Source of the DNA: UBA6168 sp041392505
GTDB taxonomy: Bacteria; Bacteroidota; Bacteroidia; Chitinophagales; Saprospiraceae
Direction of reading: 5' to 3'
NCBI GenBank assembly: GCA_041392505.1
Contig: JAWKLX010000047.1
Coordinates: 6,738 to 70,737 of the forward strand
DNA length: 64,000 nt
Below, piece after piece: positions 50,848-60,596 of this stretch. The position numbers and the translations under genes are program-made. Every line of letters begins with the position of its first letter. Position 1 is the first letter of the stretch. The notes under the pieces were generated by a model, which was not told the origin of the DNA, did no database searches, and was given only the letters and a program-made list of their open reading frames with translations.

Positions 50848-51863
50848 TAATTCCCGTCAGCCATTTTTCGGTACAAGTCCGCATAGGATGCAGCAATGGT
50901 TTTTATATCAAATCGCTTCCGATTTTCAAAACCATTTTTAATTAATTGCTCCCTATAAACATCGTCATTAATTATTTTCAAAATTCCCGACCGAATATCT
51001 TCCACACTAAATGGGTCGACCAAACAAGCTGCGTCACCTGCAACAAAAGGCATCGAGGCCACATTACCTGCCAATACTGGCCGCCCTACGGCATTGGCTT
51101 CAATGATTGGCATACCAAAACCTTCCCAAGTAGAAGGAAAAGAAAGCAGGTCGGCCTCTTGGTATTTTTCCAACATTTCTTCATCAGATATGCTGAAACA
51201 ATTTTTATACTCAATATTATTTTTCTCCAATAATTCTTTTTGTTGGTTATTTAATTTACCAACAATAGAAAGCACACATGGCAACCCTTTTATTGCCAGT
51301 ATTACCCGTTCAAGGTTTTTATTTTCTGCCAAACCGATGTGCAACAAAACTGGTTTTTCTTTATTAAATTTTTTCGGAAATGATTGATACATCTTTGAAA
51401 TAGGGACAGGTATCACTTTTATTTTCTCTGGTGCACATCCTGTTTGTTCGACAATATCTTTTTTAGTGGCTTCTGAAACCGCAACGATATATTTCGACCT
51501 TTTTACTGGGATAACAAACCATAAATATTTAAGAATAAAATGCTGAATCCCTTTTTTTAATTGGAGGATATAGCAATCATGGATCGTCAATATAGATTTT
51601 TGAGGCGCAAGTAAAAGCGAAAGATTATGCACATCTCCCGTAACATGTTTTATATCCGCTTTCCAAAATGCAGCCTCTACTGTATTGTATAAGCGTTTAA
51701 ACAAACCCCTGCTTTCGTATTTGGAAATTTTTACCACCGCTTTTATATCATTTGGCAAATTCTCCCTAACCGATTTGTAAATGGATTCGATGCTATAATT
51801 ACCAACAGCGTGAGGTTTTCTTTGTAAAAAAGCAACTTTGATTTTTTGTGATGTTTTGTCCAT
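50847..51863 (-). CDS. Glycosyltransferase family 4
   Basis: GT-B transferase of 338 residues. The N-terminal part begins KIKVAFLQRKPHAVGNYSIESIYKSV, and the C-terminal domain has KPVLLHIGLAENKNLERVILAI and the signature LLSFPSTWEGFGMPIIEANAVGRPVLAGNVASMP with the conserved E-G-F-G-M-P-I-I-E. No membrane helix is evident. Its stop overlaps the start of the next gene by one base. Confidence 0.92.
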   Translation of the reverse strand: MDKTSQKIKVAFLQRKPHAVGNYSIESIYKSVRENLPNDIKAVVKISKYESRGLFKRLYNTVEAAFWKADIKHVTGDVHNLSLLLAPQKSILTIHDCYILQLKKGIQHFILKYLWFVIPVKRSKYIVAVSEATKKDIVEQTGCAPEKIKVIPVPISKMYQSFPKKFNKEKPVLLHIGLAENKNLERVILAIKGLPCVLSIVGKLNNQQKELLEKNNIEYKNCFSISDEEMLEKYQEADLLSFPSTWEGFGMPIIEANAVGRPVLAGNVASMPFVAGDAACLVDPFSVEDIRSGILKIINDDVYREQLIKNGFENRKRFDIKTIAASYADLYRKMADGN

Positions 51864-51914
51864 CGTAATTACAACGAGAAATCTTACTTGCTATCAATAA
51901 AATTTATTACCTAA

Positions 51915-53288
51915 TTAAATCTTTTGCCCTAATATTTTTTCGTAACCTATAATAAATATTACAACAAACATAGACACCTTGATAATATGCGTCAAACAGA
52001 CCAACACACTGGTGTCGGCATGCACGACTCCTGTATAAAACAACGGTATCCATAAAATCAGGGATGGATATAGGGTTTCGGACTTTTCAAAAATCTTGGC
52101 ATATATATAGGCAAAAAAGAGTCCGTAAAAAAATAAAAAAATAGCGCCACCCCAAGGCCCGAAATTGACGTAAGCATCTCCCAATTGACCTATATCCATT
52201 GAGGTATTCCCTACGGGAACAAAGCCTGTAAACCGGATCATATTCTCACGCCCTCCCGCCGTTGGTTTGTCCTCCCACATGAAACGGGGAACAACAGATG
52301 CAAGTGTAGAGAGGAAAATTGTTTCGCCATTGGCGTAAGGTTCAGATGCAGGGGTGTGTTGAATGGCCATCGCAACGATCGCACCTTGGTTGCTTCGGTC
52401 GAGCGCCCCACTTAGCATTTCAGGACCAAATAATAAATCTGTATTTTCCATCCGCTCTCTTGCCAGACGTTGATACAAATCCAATTTATAATCCAGTGAT
52501 TTTTCCGACTCCCACCAAGTCAAAGTCCGCACTTCTAATTTAACGGATTGAATAAAAAGGATGAATATAAACCCGGCCAACATCAGACCTATTTTCGCTG
52601 CAAAATTGACTCGGTATTTCATCATTACAAACATGAGGATGAAAATACTGATGAACACTAATTCCCCGAACATACCTTCTTCCAGCGTTTTGGAAAGTGG
52701 TACAGCAAGCATGCCCAATAAATAAAATATTTTCCCTTTGGCTTCAGAGTACCATATATAAAGTGCTCCAATATAAACGAGGAATGACGCTAAGACCATA
52801 AAAAACACCAATCCCGCCGGCATGAAATTATAAGTCAAGGTGCAAAACATGCCGATCCAAAAAAGATTTTTCCCTACATATTCTTTGTCCTTTAAATATT
52901 CAACTGTTCTTTCAAAATAGGGCAAATGGCTACCAAGCGTTGCCTTAAACGGAAAATTAAATCCCGCTATTAACGCTAAAACCCCTGGTGCTGCCACGTC
53001 AAAATATCTCTCTGAAGAAACAGCCATTTCTGTATATCCTCTGTACCACTCAATACTGTCCAGATAATAAAATGCAGCAGGTGTCAATAAACAAACAACC
53101 AAAGCATATATGGCCATAAAATCAAGTGCGTTGATCCGCCGCCCCATATTCCAGGCAAATTCAACCATTAAATAGGCAAATAAAATTAAGCTAATGGTTA
53201 ATGCATTATCATGGAACAAACCGGGGTCAGTCCAAATCAATAGCAGGCCAGCCAGTAAAGTGAAAAATTTTATTTTTTGAATATCCAT
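51915..53288 (-). CDS. Wzy-like polysaccharide polymerase / O-antigen ligase-type membrane protein
   Basis: A 457-residue membrane protein with about ten to twelve helices and long hydrophilic periplasmic loops. The largest (about 255-345) contains SVKLEVRTLTWWESEKSLDY, ENTDLLFGPEMLSGALDRSNQG and PRFMWEDKPTAGG. This is the layout of Wzy polymerases and related O-antigen ligases, which are very variable in sequence. The role is inferred from topology and from the surrounding glycosyltransferases: joining of repeat units at the periplasmic face. A transporter is less likely, given the loop sizes. Confidence 0.7.
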   Translation of the reverse strand: MDIQKIKFFTLLAGLLLIWTDPGLFHDNALTISLILFAYLMVEFAWNMGRRINALDFMAIYALVVCLLTPAAFYYLDSIEWYRGYTEMAVSSERYFDVAAPGVLALIAGFNFPFKATLGSHLPYFERTVEYLKDKEYVGKNLFWIGMFCTLTYNFMPAGLVFFMVLASFLVYIGALYIWYSEAKGKIFYLLGMLAVPLSKTLEEGMFGELVFISIFILMFVMMKYRVNFAAKIGLMLAGFIFILFIQSVKLEVRTLTWWESEKSLDYKLDLYQRLARERMENTDLLFGPEMLSGALDRSNQGAIVAMAIQHTPASEPYANGETIFLSTLASVVPRFMWEDKPTAGGRENMIRFTGFVPVGNTSMDIGQLGDAYVNFGPWGGAIFLFFYGLFFAYIYAKIFEKSETLYPSLILWIPLFYTGVVHADTSVLVCLTHIIKVSMFVVIFIIGYEKILGQKI

Positions 53289-53322
53289 ACGGAAAATTCA
53301 AATTCAAAAACTAAGCTCAAAT

Positions 53323-54543
53323 TCAAAGAATTTTAGCTTTTGTTTTTAAATAATTTTTAATGGGTTCAAATGCCGTTTCATAATTCATCCCCGCCTCAAA
53401 ATCATTTCTCGCTTGTTTGGAAACCTCTTCGTAGTTAAGAACAATATGCTCTAAGCATTTAGCAAATGATTCTTTTTGAAGGTCTGTCCCAAAAGCCCAT
53501 TTATATTTACCCAATTGTCCCCGAAAGTAATCGGTATCAAAATAAAGAATCGGCAAGCCTGCCGCCGCATATTCATATATTTTATTGGATGCCGTTCCAA
53601 TCGTACTTGTCATAATGGTATTTTCAGTGAATAAAGCCAGACCAATATGACTTGAGGCAGTCGCTTTTGGCAATTCTTTATAAGATGAAAAACCTAGGAA
53701 AATTAATTTATCAGCAGCCCCTTTTGAAGCGGCCAAATTCATTAATTCATTTTTATATTCTTTGGTAATCCTACCTTTTAGGACTAAATGCACTTCACGT
53801 CCGCTTACTTGCAAAGGCAACATAGAAATAACCTCTTCAAACCCTCTATTCCGAGCATTCTGCCCTTGAAAGATTAACCGAATCACAGTATCATCTCGAT
53901 CAGCTGATTTTTCTCCCGTATAAAAATATTTAGAAGGGTGGTTCGGCAAGAAAAAATATTGGCCCTTTAATTTATCCATTGGAAAAAATTGTTTGCGATC
54001 TTCCGATGGCAAAGAAAATATATCCAGATGAGGAAACATCCGAGGCTCTTCCCTAACTGCCAACCAAGTGGTGGAAAACATTTTCATGTCTGGTGCATCC
54101 ATCACATCATGATTGTGGTACCAAACCAAAGGCTTATAATTTATAAATCGCCGGGCAAAAGAATAAATCGCAACAGGGATTGGGTCATATAATAATACAA
54201 CTTCTGGTTTTTCCCGATTGCACAATTTTCGGAGGACATTAAAAAATTTAAAAAATAAACCCAGCTTTTCTTTCGCTGATAAAAAATGCTGTTCAGCAAC
54301 AGGCACTGTCCGACCAATTGGAATTAATTCCACATTTTTAGGAAATGGCCATTCTAATGGATCGGAAGGACGATAAAGCACCGTAATTTTTTCCACTATT
54401 TTACTCAAAGAAGAAATTGCACTGAGTGTTGGCGGAAAATGTTCGGGGTGGCTGTAAAGTACGATAACAATATGTTTAAACAATTGCCGATCCCGTTTTG
54501 CTTGTTGAGGAGGGGTATTCCGTATTGACTTTACTCCTTCCAT
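53323..54543 (-). CDS. Glycosyltransferase family 4-like
   Basis: GT-B-type transferase of 406 residues. The N-terminal domain has HIVIVLYSHPEHFPPTLSAISSLSKIVEKITVLYRP and PLVWYHNHDVMDAP; the C-terminal domain has VIRLIFQGQNARNRGFEEVISML, LIFLGFSSYKELPKATASSHIGLALF and a nucleotide-sugar site near NKIYEYAAAGLPILYF, the E-x-x-A-A-G-x-P pattern of group 1 transferases. The gene ends 34 bases before the polymerase gene and begins 2 bases after the next GT4. Specificity unknown. Confidence 0.85.
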   Translation of the reverse strand: MEGVKSIRNTPPQQAKRDRQLFKHIVIVLYSHPEHFPPTLSAISSLSKIVEKITVLYRPSDPLEWPFPKNVELIPIGRTVPVAEQHFLSAKEKLGLFFKFFNVLRKLCNREKPEVVLLYDPIPVAIYSFARRFINYKPLVWYHNHDVMDAPDMKMFSTTWLAVREEPRMFPHLDIFSLPSEDRKQFFPMDKLKGQYFFLPNHPSKYFYTGEKSADRDDTVIRLIFQGQNARNRGFEEVISMLPLQVSGREVHLVLKGRITKEYKNELMNLAASKGAADKLIFLGFSSYKELPKATASSHIGLALFTENTIMTSTIGTASNKIYEYAAAGLPILYFDTDYFRGQLGKYKWAFGTDLQKESFAKCLEHIVLNYEEVSKQARNDFEAGMNYETAFEPIKNYLKTKAKIL

Positions 54544-54545
54544 AT

Positions 54546-55901
54546 TTAAACCAATGTTGCCGTTTTAAATTTTTTATACACTTTTAATATTTTCTCAAAA
54601 TGGCGTTCCTCTGTTTCAGGAGAGCCTAATGGTTTTTCATATTTAAAACGTTTTATTTTTTTTGCCAAATCAGAACTATCCTTGACTTTAAATAATTCGC
54701 AACCCTGTCCGTAAAAACCAGCCAGTTCTGCACAGCCACCTATGTCTGATGCTAAAACATTGACGCCACACGCAATTGCTTCATGAAAAACATAAGGCCC
54801 AGTTTCAGACACCTCGGACGGAATAATTAGGCAGTGCCCAGTTTCTAAAATAGCTTTTATTTCTTTTTGTGACAAAACACCGAAAAATGAAACATCACTT
54901 CTTTTCTTAATTTTATTTACCAAGACATTGATCGATGGCTCCATATCGCCTGCCCCTCCTATTAAAAGCAATTCTCTATTGTCTAATTCTTCCAACTGAA
55001 GCCATGCTTTCAATAATGTTTGAATACCTTTTAATTTTTGAAAACGACCTACATATATGAATTTAATTTTCGAATGATTCTCCCGTGCCGTTTTTTGCGT
55101 ATCGGACAAATACAATTTATTTATTCCGTGCCGGATAAGCGCTATTTTATTATTTTCGATTCCAAACCTTAAAAGCGAAGCTTGGCATTGTTCAGAGAAA
55201 ACGAACCATTGATCAATTAATTTATAAAATCTTTCAAATGAGCTTATGCTTAAATGAACTAGGTGCTTTGTCTTTAAAATTGCAGGCACTTTTTCTGAAA
55301 AAGTAATATTTGGAAAAAATGGCTGAATAATACGCACTGTTTTTTCGGAGAGGCCCAACCGATTGGACAAAACACACTTGGAGCACTCCACAGTATTTGG
55401 ACGGATTGAACAGTTTTTTTTATTAAAATACAATAATGATCCGCTTGGGCAAGTCTCAACTACATGATAAGTAAATGCAATGGTTGATTCTGGAGAATGT
55501 TCTTTAAGCGCATTAATCAATGCAGTACCTACCAATGCGGTATGACCATGCAAATGCAAAACATTAATAGTCTCTTTTTCCCATAATTTATTCAGACAAG
55601 ATGTCCATGATTTTTCCCATTGAGAATGGTACCTGCTGTATATTTCGTCCGTATTCACTTTGTTGGAGCAACCGATAACAGGAATGCCTTCGTGAATATA
55701 TCTCACTACTTTAATAAATCCATCTTGATAAAAAACATTATACTGATTAGTTTTTTCCTCTGGCACACCTGCTAATATTTCCACCTCATGCCCATTTTTC
55801 AATAACTCTTTAGCCAAGGCTGACACATATAATTCGGAACCACCCCACGCATGGGGAAAATAACTAAATGTAGCAAGTATTATTTTAGAATTATTTTGCA
55901 A
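54546..55901 (-). CDS. Glycosyltransferase family 4
   Basis: GT-B transferase of 451 residues with SKIILATFSYFPHAWGGSELYVSALAKELLKNGHEVEIL at the N-terminus (the GGSE loop binds the acceptor side). IKFIYVGRFQKLKGIQTLLKAW and LIIPSEVSETGPYVFHEAIACGVNVLASDIGGCAELAG follow in the C-terminal domain with the conserved E-A-I-A-C-G. A cysteine-rich insert (CPSGSLLYFNKKNCSIRPNTVECSKC) near the middle may bind a metal and is unusual for the family. The only fitting start is a TTG at 55901. It sits 7 bases after an FkbM gene. Confidence 0.9.
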   Translation of the reverse strand: MQNNSKIILATFSYFPHAWGGSELYVSALAKELLKNGHEVEILAGVPEEKTNQYNVFYQDGFIKVVRYIHEGIPVIGCSNKVNTDEIYSRYHSQWEKSWTSCLNKLWEKETINVLHLHGHTALVGTALINALKEHSPESTIAFTYHVVETCPSGSLLYFNKKNCSIRPNTVECSKCVLSNRLGLSEKTVRIIQPFFPNITFSEKVPAILKTKHLVHLSISSFERFYKLIDQWFVFSEQCQASLLRFGIENNKIALIRHGINKLYLSDTQKTARENHSKIKFIYVGRFQKLKGIQTLLKAWLQLEELDNRELLLIGGAGDMEPSINVLVNKIKKRSDVSFFGVLSQKEIKAILETGHCLIIPSEVSETGPYVFHEAIACGVNVLASDIGGCAELAGFYGQGCELFKVKDSSDLAKKIKRFKYEKPLGSPETEERHFEKILKVYKKFKTATLV

Positions 55902-55908
55902 TTAAAAT

Positions 55909-56691
55909 TTATCGAGGTGTGAAAACAAATACATCGTAAGTGATTTCTTTACCTTCTTTTATTTTTAAAACTATTTTCTCAATCGGTTGGTGAATCTCAA
56001 AAACAAAATCGTCCACATATCTCAAATTAAATAACTGATCTTTTTTGCCATCCTTAATTAAAAGGTCAAGAATGGCTAAAGTTTCTTCTTGAAAATGAGG
56101 CAGATTGGCTTCGAAGCTAATGATCGGTGGCAGTTCACTCAGTCCTTTAAGAACAGGCAATTCAAACCCTTCCACATCTATCTTGATATAATCAGGCGTG
56201 CCATATTTTCCAACTAAATGATCGAGTGTCGTTACTTTTACTTTGACTTCTTTTAATTGTTTGGGTTGGTGATTCTCAAGCAACCATTCTTTTTGTTTTT
56301 CACTCAATGTATTATAAGCCGATCCATCTTCTTCTACAAAAAAAGTAGCAACCCCTTCGCTATCACCAAGGGCAACTTGTTCCAAGGCAACTTGTTTATT
56401 GTTTCCATATCGAATATTTAATGCCCTAAAACAATTCTGATCTGGCTCAACACTAACCACCCTGTCGGATAATTTTTTAAAAGCATAAGTTTTATCCCCC
56501 CAATTAGCGCCAACATCAAATATTAGGTTTAATTTTTTGCCAAAAGCGTTTTGGTAAAAATTAAAATCATTTTCAAGGTCTTTTAAATAAGTCGGGTTTT
56601 TTATTTTCAGGAGTTTATAATAAAGGCCCGAATACCTAATACGCTGATATATGCCTGTATCATGCATGAATTTCATGACTGCACTTTTCAT
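55909..56691 (-). CDS. FkbM family methyltransferase (third copy)
   Basis: SAM-dependent methyltransferase of 260 residues. Motif I reads LNLIFDVGANWGDKTYAFKKLSDRVVSVEPDQNCFRAL, followed by the FkbM block PDYIKIDVEGFELPVLKGLSELPPIISFEAN. It is preceded by 28 residues of helix-rich sequence. It would methylate a third position or a second sugar of the polysaccharide. It lies between two glycosyltransferase genes. Confidence 0.9.
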   Translation of the reverse strand: MKSAVMKFMHDTGIYQRIRYSGLYYKLLKIKNPTYLKDLENDFNFYQNAFGKKLNLIFDVGANWGDKTYAFKKLSDRVVSVEPDQNCFRALNIRYGNNKQVALEQVALGDSEGVATFFVEEDGSAYNTLSEKQKEWLLENHQPKQLKEVKVKVTTLDHLVGKYGTPDYIKIDVEGFELPVLKGLSELPPIISFEANLPHFQEETLAILDLLIKDGKKDQLFNLRYVDDFVFEIHQPIEKIVLKIKEGKEITYDVFVFTPR

Positions 56692-56768
56692 TTAATAAAT
56701 TCGTTTTATTTGTCTGGTTTATCAGACATGGGCGGTTTTAAAAAAAATTCAAATGCAAAGAATTCTAT

Positions 56769-57788
56769 TTATAGTGTATTAAAAATTTCGTAAACCTGTT
56801 TTGCCCTATCTTTATAACTATATCCTGAAATTAAAGAACGCTGTCTCGCATTATTGCCAATTACTGAAGCAGCTGTATCAGGCATATTTAATATTTCTTT
56901 TGCCTTCGCTACCATTTCTTTTTTTGAAGCATATAAAAACACTTCTTCTTTATCTTTAAAAAACTCGTTGTGCTCCCTACTTGTTGGGCCAAGCATAATA
57001 CTCCCTGCAGCGGGTATCTCAAAAGTCCGCATGTTGTGTGATCCGAAATTGTGAGGGCGAAACACATTTAATTGTACCCGGTAATTGTGCATGTTCTGCC
57101 AAAATTCCAAATCATGAATAGGTCCTCCTATTTTTATATTTGGCATTTTGGGTAAAGTCTTTTCCCAAAAATTTCCAAACACGTGAACCTCCAAACCTTC
57201 CTGTGCTAATGCCGTTAAATATTCTATCCGTGTTTTATCAGGATTTCCAATAAAACAAATTGCATTTATTTCCGCTCCATTTTGGATTTCATCAAATATA
57301 ATTTCGGACATTTCAAATCCAAAAGGGAGGAACTCGGTTCGGAGCTGATATTCTGAAATAATACGTTCTTGAATATTCCGGCTGTAAGTAAAATGCAAAT
57401 CATAATATCCAACCGAATTGCGTACATTTTCGTTGCCGCTGCCTTTACTGTGGTATTCAAATGGGTGGTCGGGATTATAATTGACTATTTTTACGCCCAT
57501 TTTTTTTATTGCCAAAATTGTTTCAGGCCAAATACGCATCCCTTTAAAAACCCAAACGATATCAGGGCGGCAGCTTTCTATTTTAGCTAACAATTCCTTA
57601 CTTATTTTTTGATAAATAGCCTTGCTGCCCAATTTAACTTTTACTTTATTCAACAATGAAGGCTGGTAGTAATCATCAAAAATATCTTCTGCTGGGAATG
57701 TCTCTACTTCTGCATATTCCTTTAAATATCGAGTGTAATGATTTTCCAGTGCCCAAATTTTAAATTGTCCGACGATCAGTATTTTCAC
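56769..57788 (-). CDS. CgeB-type glycosyltransferase
   Basis: A GT-B-like transferase of 339 residues. The N-terminal half, MKILIVGQFKIWALENHYTRYLKEY and PDIVWVFKGMRIWPETILAIKKMGVKIVNYNPDHPFEYHSKGSG, and the C-terminal half, VQLNVFRPHNFGSHNMRTFEIPAAGSIMLGPTSREHNEFFKDKEEVFLYASKKEM, match the CgeB/DUF3880 style of group 1 transferases. The C-terminal part contains the conserved R-x-F-E-I-P-A-A-G. It differs from the neighbouring classical GT4 proteins. Sugar specificity is unknown. Confidence 0.82.
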   Translation of the reverse strand: MKILIVGQFKIWALENHYTRYLKEYAEVETFPAEDIFDDYYQPSLLNKVKVKLGSKAIYQKISKELLAKIESCRPDIVWVFKGMRIWPETILAIKKMGVKIVNYNPDHPFEYHSKGSGNENVRNSVGYYDLHFTYSRNIQERIISEYQLRTEFLPFGFEMSEIIFDEIQNGAEINAICFIGNPDKTRIEYLTALAQEGLEVHVFGNFWEKTLPKMPNIKIGGPIHDLEFWQNMHNYRVQLNVFRPHNFGSHNMRTFEIPAAGSIMLGPTSREHNEFFKDKEEVFLYASKKEMVAKAKEILNMPDTAASVIGNNARQRSLISGYSYKDRAKQVYEIFNTL

Positions 57789-57839
57789 AATAAAATTTAA
57801 TTACTTTGAGAATAACACCTTAAAAAAGGGTGGCATGTT

Positions 57840-59081
57840 TTATAAACCCTCACAAATTTTAAACAACGTCTTAATATTTTCATCATAACTATATCGATCA
57901 ATTATTTTCTTAGAGTACGCACCCATTTCTTCTAATTTTTCTGGTGAAGCGCTTAATAGCATATCCATTTTTTCTGTCAAAGCACTTACATCGCCGGATG
58001 GATAAACACATCCATTTTTTCCTTCTTCCACTAAATCTGAAGCGCTTCCGACAGTATCAGATAAAATAATCGGCATGGAAAAATTCATGGCTTCGTTAAC
58101 CGACAGCCCCCACGCATCTTTTTCGGAGCACATTATCAATATTGAAGATACGGCGTAATATTCAGACACCTTGGATTGATTGACGAACCCTGTTAGCAAT
58201 ACATTATTAAGATTGTTCTTTTCAATATACGCTTCCATGTCTTTCCGCAAATCTCCCTCACCCATAAAAACCAATGCTGCATCGCCTTTATAGCGGCATT
58301 GATGAAATGCTTTTAATAAATCTAATGGGCGCTTTATCGAAATAAATTTCCCCGAAAAAAGTATTATTTTTTTATTTAATGGCAGCCCAAGTGATTTTTT
58401 TAATTCATCCAAATTGTTTTCCCATTCTTTAGCAAATCTTCTAAACCTGTTATTATCCACACTAAATGGGGAGAAGCCTAATTTAATTTCTGGCACTTCA
58501 TTGCTTTTATAAAATTGTTTGTTTTCATTGCCGATATATAAACAATAGTCTACCATGCGGAACAATATTTTACTCAAGATAAATTTGCGCAAACGGAAAC
58601 GGAGTCCAGCACGCTGACCTTCGCTGATATTATTAGTATCTCCTCGGACACAAATAGTATGACCAGCGAGCTTTCCAAATATAATCGCCAACCAGTAAGA
58701 AAAATACCCCCAACCATAAACGATCAGTACACTTTTGGGTGCTTTAAACAAATAAGGAATTAAGCCAAAATTTATCAAACCCCAAAAACCATAGACAGAA
58801 GATTTAAAAGAATAGTTTTTAAAAAAAACAGGTGTATAGCCTTCCAGAATAGGAATGTCCCATTTTACGGATACGCCAAACTCTTTGTCCGTTTCACCTT
58901 CTAAACCGTGTTTTGAACAATACAATACCGTAACGTTTGCTCCCGCTTCTTGGATGCTGCGATACAACGGAACAAAATATTGAATAGGATGGGAATTGAC
59001 GACGAGAATCCTGTTGGACAAAGCCTTGCTATTAGAAGAAGAAGATTGCAGAGGGGTTGATTCTTCACGAGGAATGGGCAT
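57840..59081 (-). CDS. Glycosyltransferase family 4
   Basis: GT-B transferase of 413 residues. The core opens RILVVNSHPIQYFVPLYRSIQEAG; then VLIVYGWGYFSYWLAIIFGKLAGHTICVRGDTNN, KKIILFSGKFISIKRPLDLLKAF and ALVFMGEGDLRKDMEAYI lead to ILIMCSEKDAWGLSVNEAMNFSMPIILSDTVGSASDL, with the E-A-M nucleotide-sugar signature. The ATG at 59081 is used; the frame can start at a TTG (59141), adding a Pro/Ser-rich 20 residues without homology. It is the first transferase after the ABC exporter and could act early in chain assembly. Confidence 0.92.
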   Translation of the reverse strand: MPIPREESTPLQSSSSNSKALSNRILVVNSHPIQYFVPLYRSIQEAGANVTVLYCSKHGLEGETDKEFGVSVKWDIPILEGYTPVFFKNYSFKSSVYGFWGLINFGLIPYLFKAPKSVLIVYGWGYFSYWLAIIFGKLAGHTICVRGDTNNISEGQRAGLRFRLRKFILSKILFRMVDYCLYIGNENKQFYKSNEVPEIKLGFSPFSVDNNRFRRFAKEWENNLDELKKSLGLPLNKKIILFSGKFISIKRPLDLLKAFHQCRYKGDAALVFMGEGDLRKDMEAYIEKNNLNNVLLTGFVNQSKVSEYYAVSSILIMCSEKDAWGLSVNEAMNFSMPIILSDTVGSASDLVEEGKNGCVYPSGDVSALTEKMDMLLSASPEKLEEMGAYSKKIIDRYSYDENIKTLFKICEGL

Positions 59082-59246
59082 ACTCAACGGCCCGGAAGAA
59101 CCATGCGGGATAGGGTCTTGGTTTGTTTTTTTAAGTAGCAAGTTTTGTTTTGGTAAAGAATTGCCTTTTAGGCGAAAATAAAAATCAAAAAACAGCAGAC
59201 TATTTATTCGTAATTATTAAATAAATAAAATAGCCTCTTTAAAATA

Positions 59247-60548
59247 TCAAACAGTAACTGGATAATCAACAAATTGCCATTGGATAGATGGCTTAATGAT
59301 GCCCGGTTTGTCCAAATGAAAAGATTTATTTACAGTATCCACATTAAAATCTTCTAAAGTAAATTTAACGGCATCAATTTTTTCATCACGGGTAATATAA
59401 TTTCCGTGTTCCTTAATGATCGTGCTGACGGTATATATGCCTGCTTTTAAAAAATTAGGCAAATTAATTTTCACACTGTATTCTCCGGGCATTCTTTTGC
59501 CAGTCAATTCTTCATTATCGTCAGTATCATAAGTTAGGAAAATAGTTTCGCCATTTCTTTTTAATGTCATACCGACAATTAAATTTCGAGCCTCATCCCG
59601 AATATTATACTTCAGCGCAATTTGGATTTTTTCTCCATACCGATAATTAGGTTTGCTTTCCCCATGCCCGTTTTCAACCCCTATTTCCAAAAAATGCGCT
59701 AAGCTTTCTTTTTCTTTATAAGTGATTTTATTTTGTTGGCCATTATCGCTCCATTCGTTGCTATTTAAATATTTCTCCAATGTCTCATCCACCGAACCCT
59801 GAAATGCGACCTGCCCATTTCTCAACAATATTCCTCTTTTGCAAAGTCTTTTAACGGAGCCTAAATTATGGCTTACAAAAACAATGGTCCGGCCTTCGTT
59901 GGAAACCTCGCCCATTTTGCCGATACATTTTTTCTGAAATTCTGCATCACCCACGGCCAATACTTCATCTACCAATAATATTTCAGGTTCGAGGTGGGCC
60001 GCAACGGCAAAAGCCAACCGAACGGTCATGCCCGATGAATAACGTTTTGTCGGTGTATCAAGGTAGCGGGCTACCCCTGCAAAATCAACGATAGAGTCTA
60101 ATTTTGAGGCCACCTCTTTTCTCGTCATTCCGAGGATGGTGCCATTCAAAAAAATATTTTCCCGGCCTGTCAATTCTGGGTGAAAACCAGTTCCTACTTC
60201 CAACATGGAGGCCACCCTTCCCTTTATTTTAATAGCGCCCGTTGTTGGCCCGGTCACTTTCGATAATACTTTTAACAGCGTTGATTTCCCTGCGCCATTT
60301 TTTCCAACTAGTCCGACTACATCCCCTTCGTACACATCGAAATTAATATCTTTCAATGCCCAGACTAAATTAGAATTGCCGCCAGTGGCCCGGTCATTTG
60401 TTTCCCCCATCACGAGGAATGGATCATCTTTGCCCCGTACTTTATACCACCAACGCTTAAGGTCGCTGCTCAATGCACCTGTGCCGAATTGTCCAATCTG
60501 GTACAGCTTCGACATATCCTCAACTGAAATGATCGGTCGTCTACTCAT
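59247..60548 (-). CDS. wzt: Polysaccharide ABC exporter ATPase, Wzt type
   Basis: ATPase of an ABC exporter for an O-antigen, capsule or teichoic-acid-like glycan, with its partner permease upstream. Walker A GKNGAGKST (82-90), signature SSGM (171-174), Walker B LLVDE (191-195). An extra C-terminal domain of about 170 residues (270-433; from SLAHFLEIGVENGHGESKP to LDKPGIIKPSIQWQFVDYP) resembles the Wzt C-terminal carbohydrate-binding domain that reads the non-reducing chain-end modification. Such a domain fits with the methyltransferase genes in this locus, which could supply the end signal. The gene follows the permease by 48 bases. Confidence 0.92.
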   Translation of the reverse strand: MSRRPIISVEDMSKLYQIGQFGTGALSSDLKRWWYKVRGKDDPFLVMGETNDRATGGNSNLVWALKDINFDVYEGDVVGLVGKNGAGKSTLLKVLSKVTGPTTGAIKIKGRVASMLEVGTGFHPELTGRENIFLNGTILGMTRKEVASKLDSIVDFAGVARYLDTPTKRYSSGMTVRLAFAVAAHLEPEILLVDEVLAVGDAEFQKKCIGKMGEVSNEGRTIVFVSHNLGSVKRLCKRGILLRNGQVAFQGSVDETLEKYLNSNEWSDNGQQNKITYKEKESLAHFLEIGVENGHGESKPNYRYGEKIQIALKYNIRDEARNLIVGMTLKRNGETIFLTYDTDDNEELTGKRMPGEYSVKINLPNFLKAGIYTVSTIIKEHGNYITRDEKIDAVKFTLEDFNVDTVNKSFHLDKPGIIKPSIQWQFVDYPVTV

Positions 60549-60596
60549 CCTTTTATATTAAAACACATTGCTGTGTTTGTATTTTTTTTAAATAAA

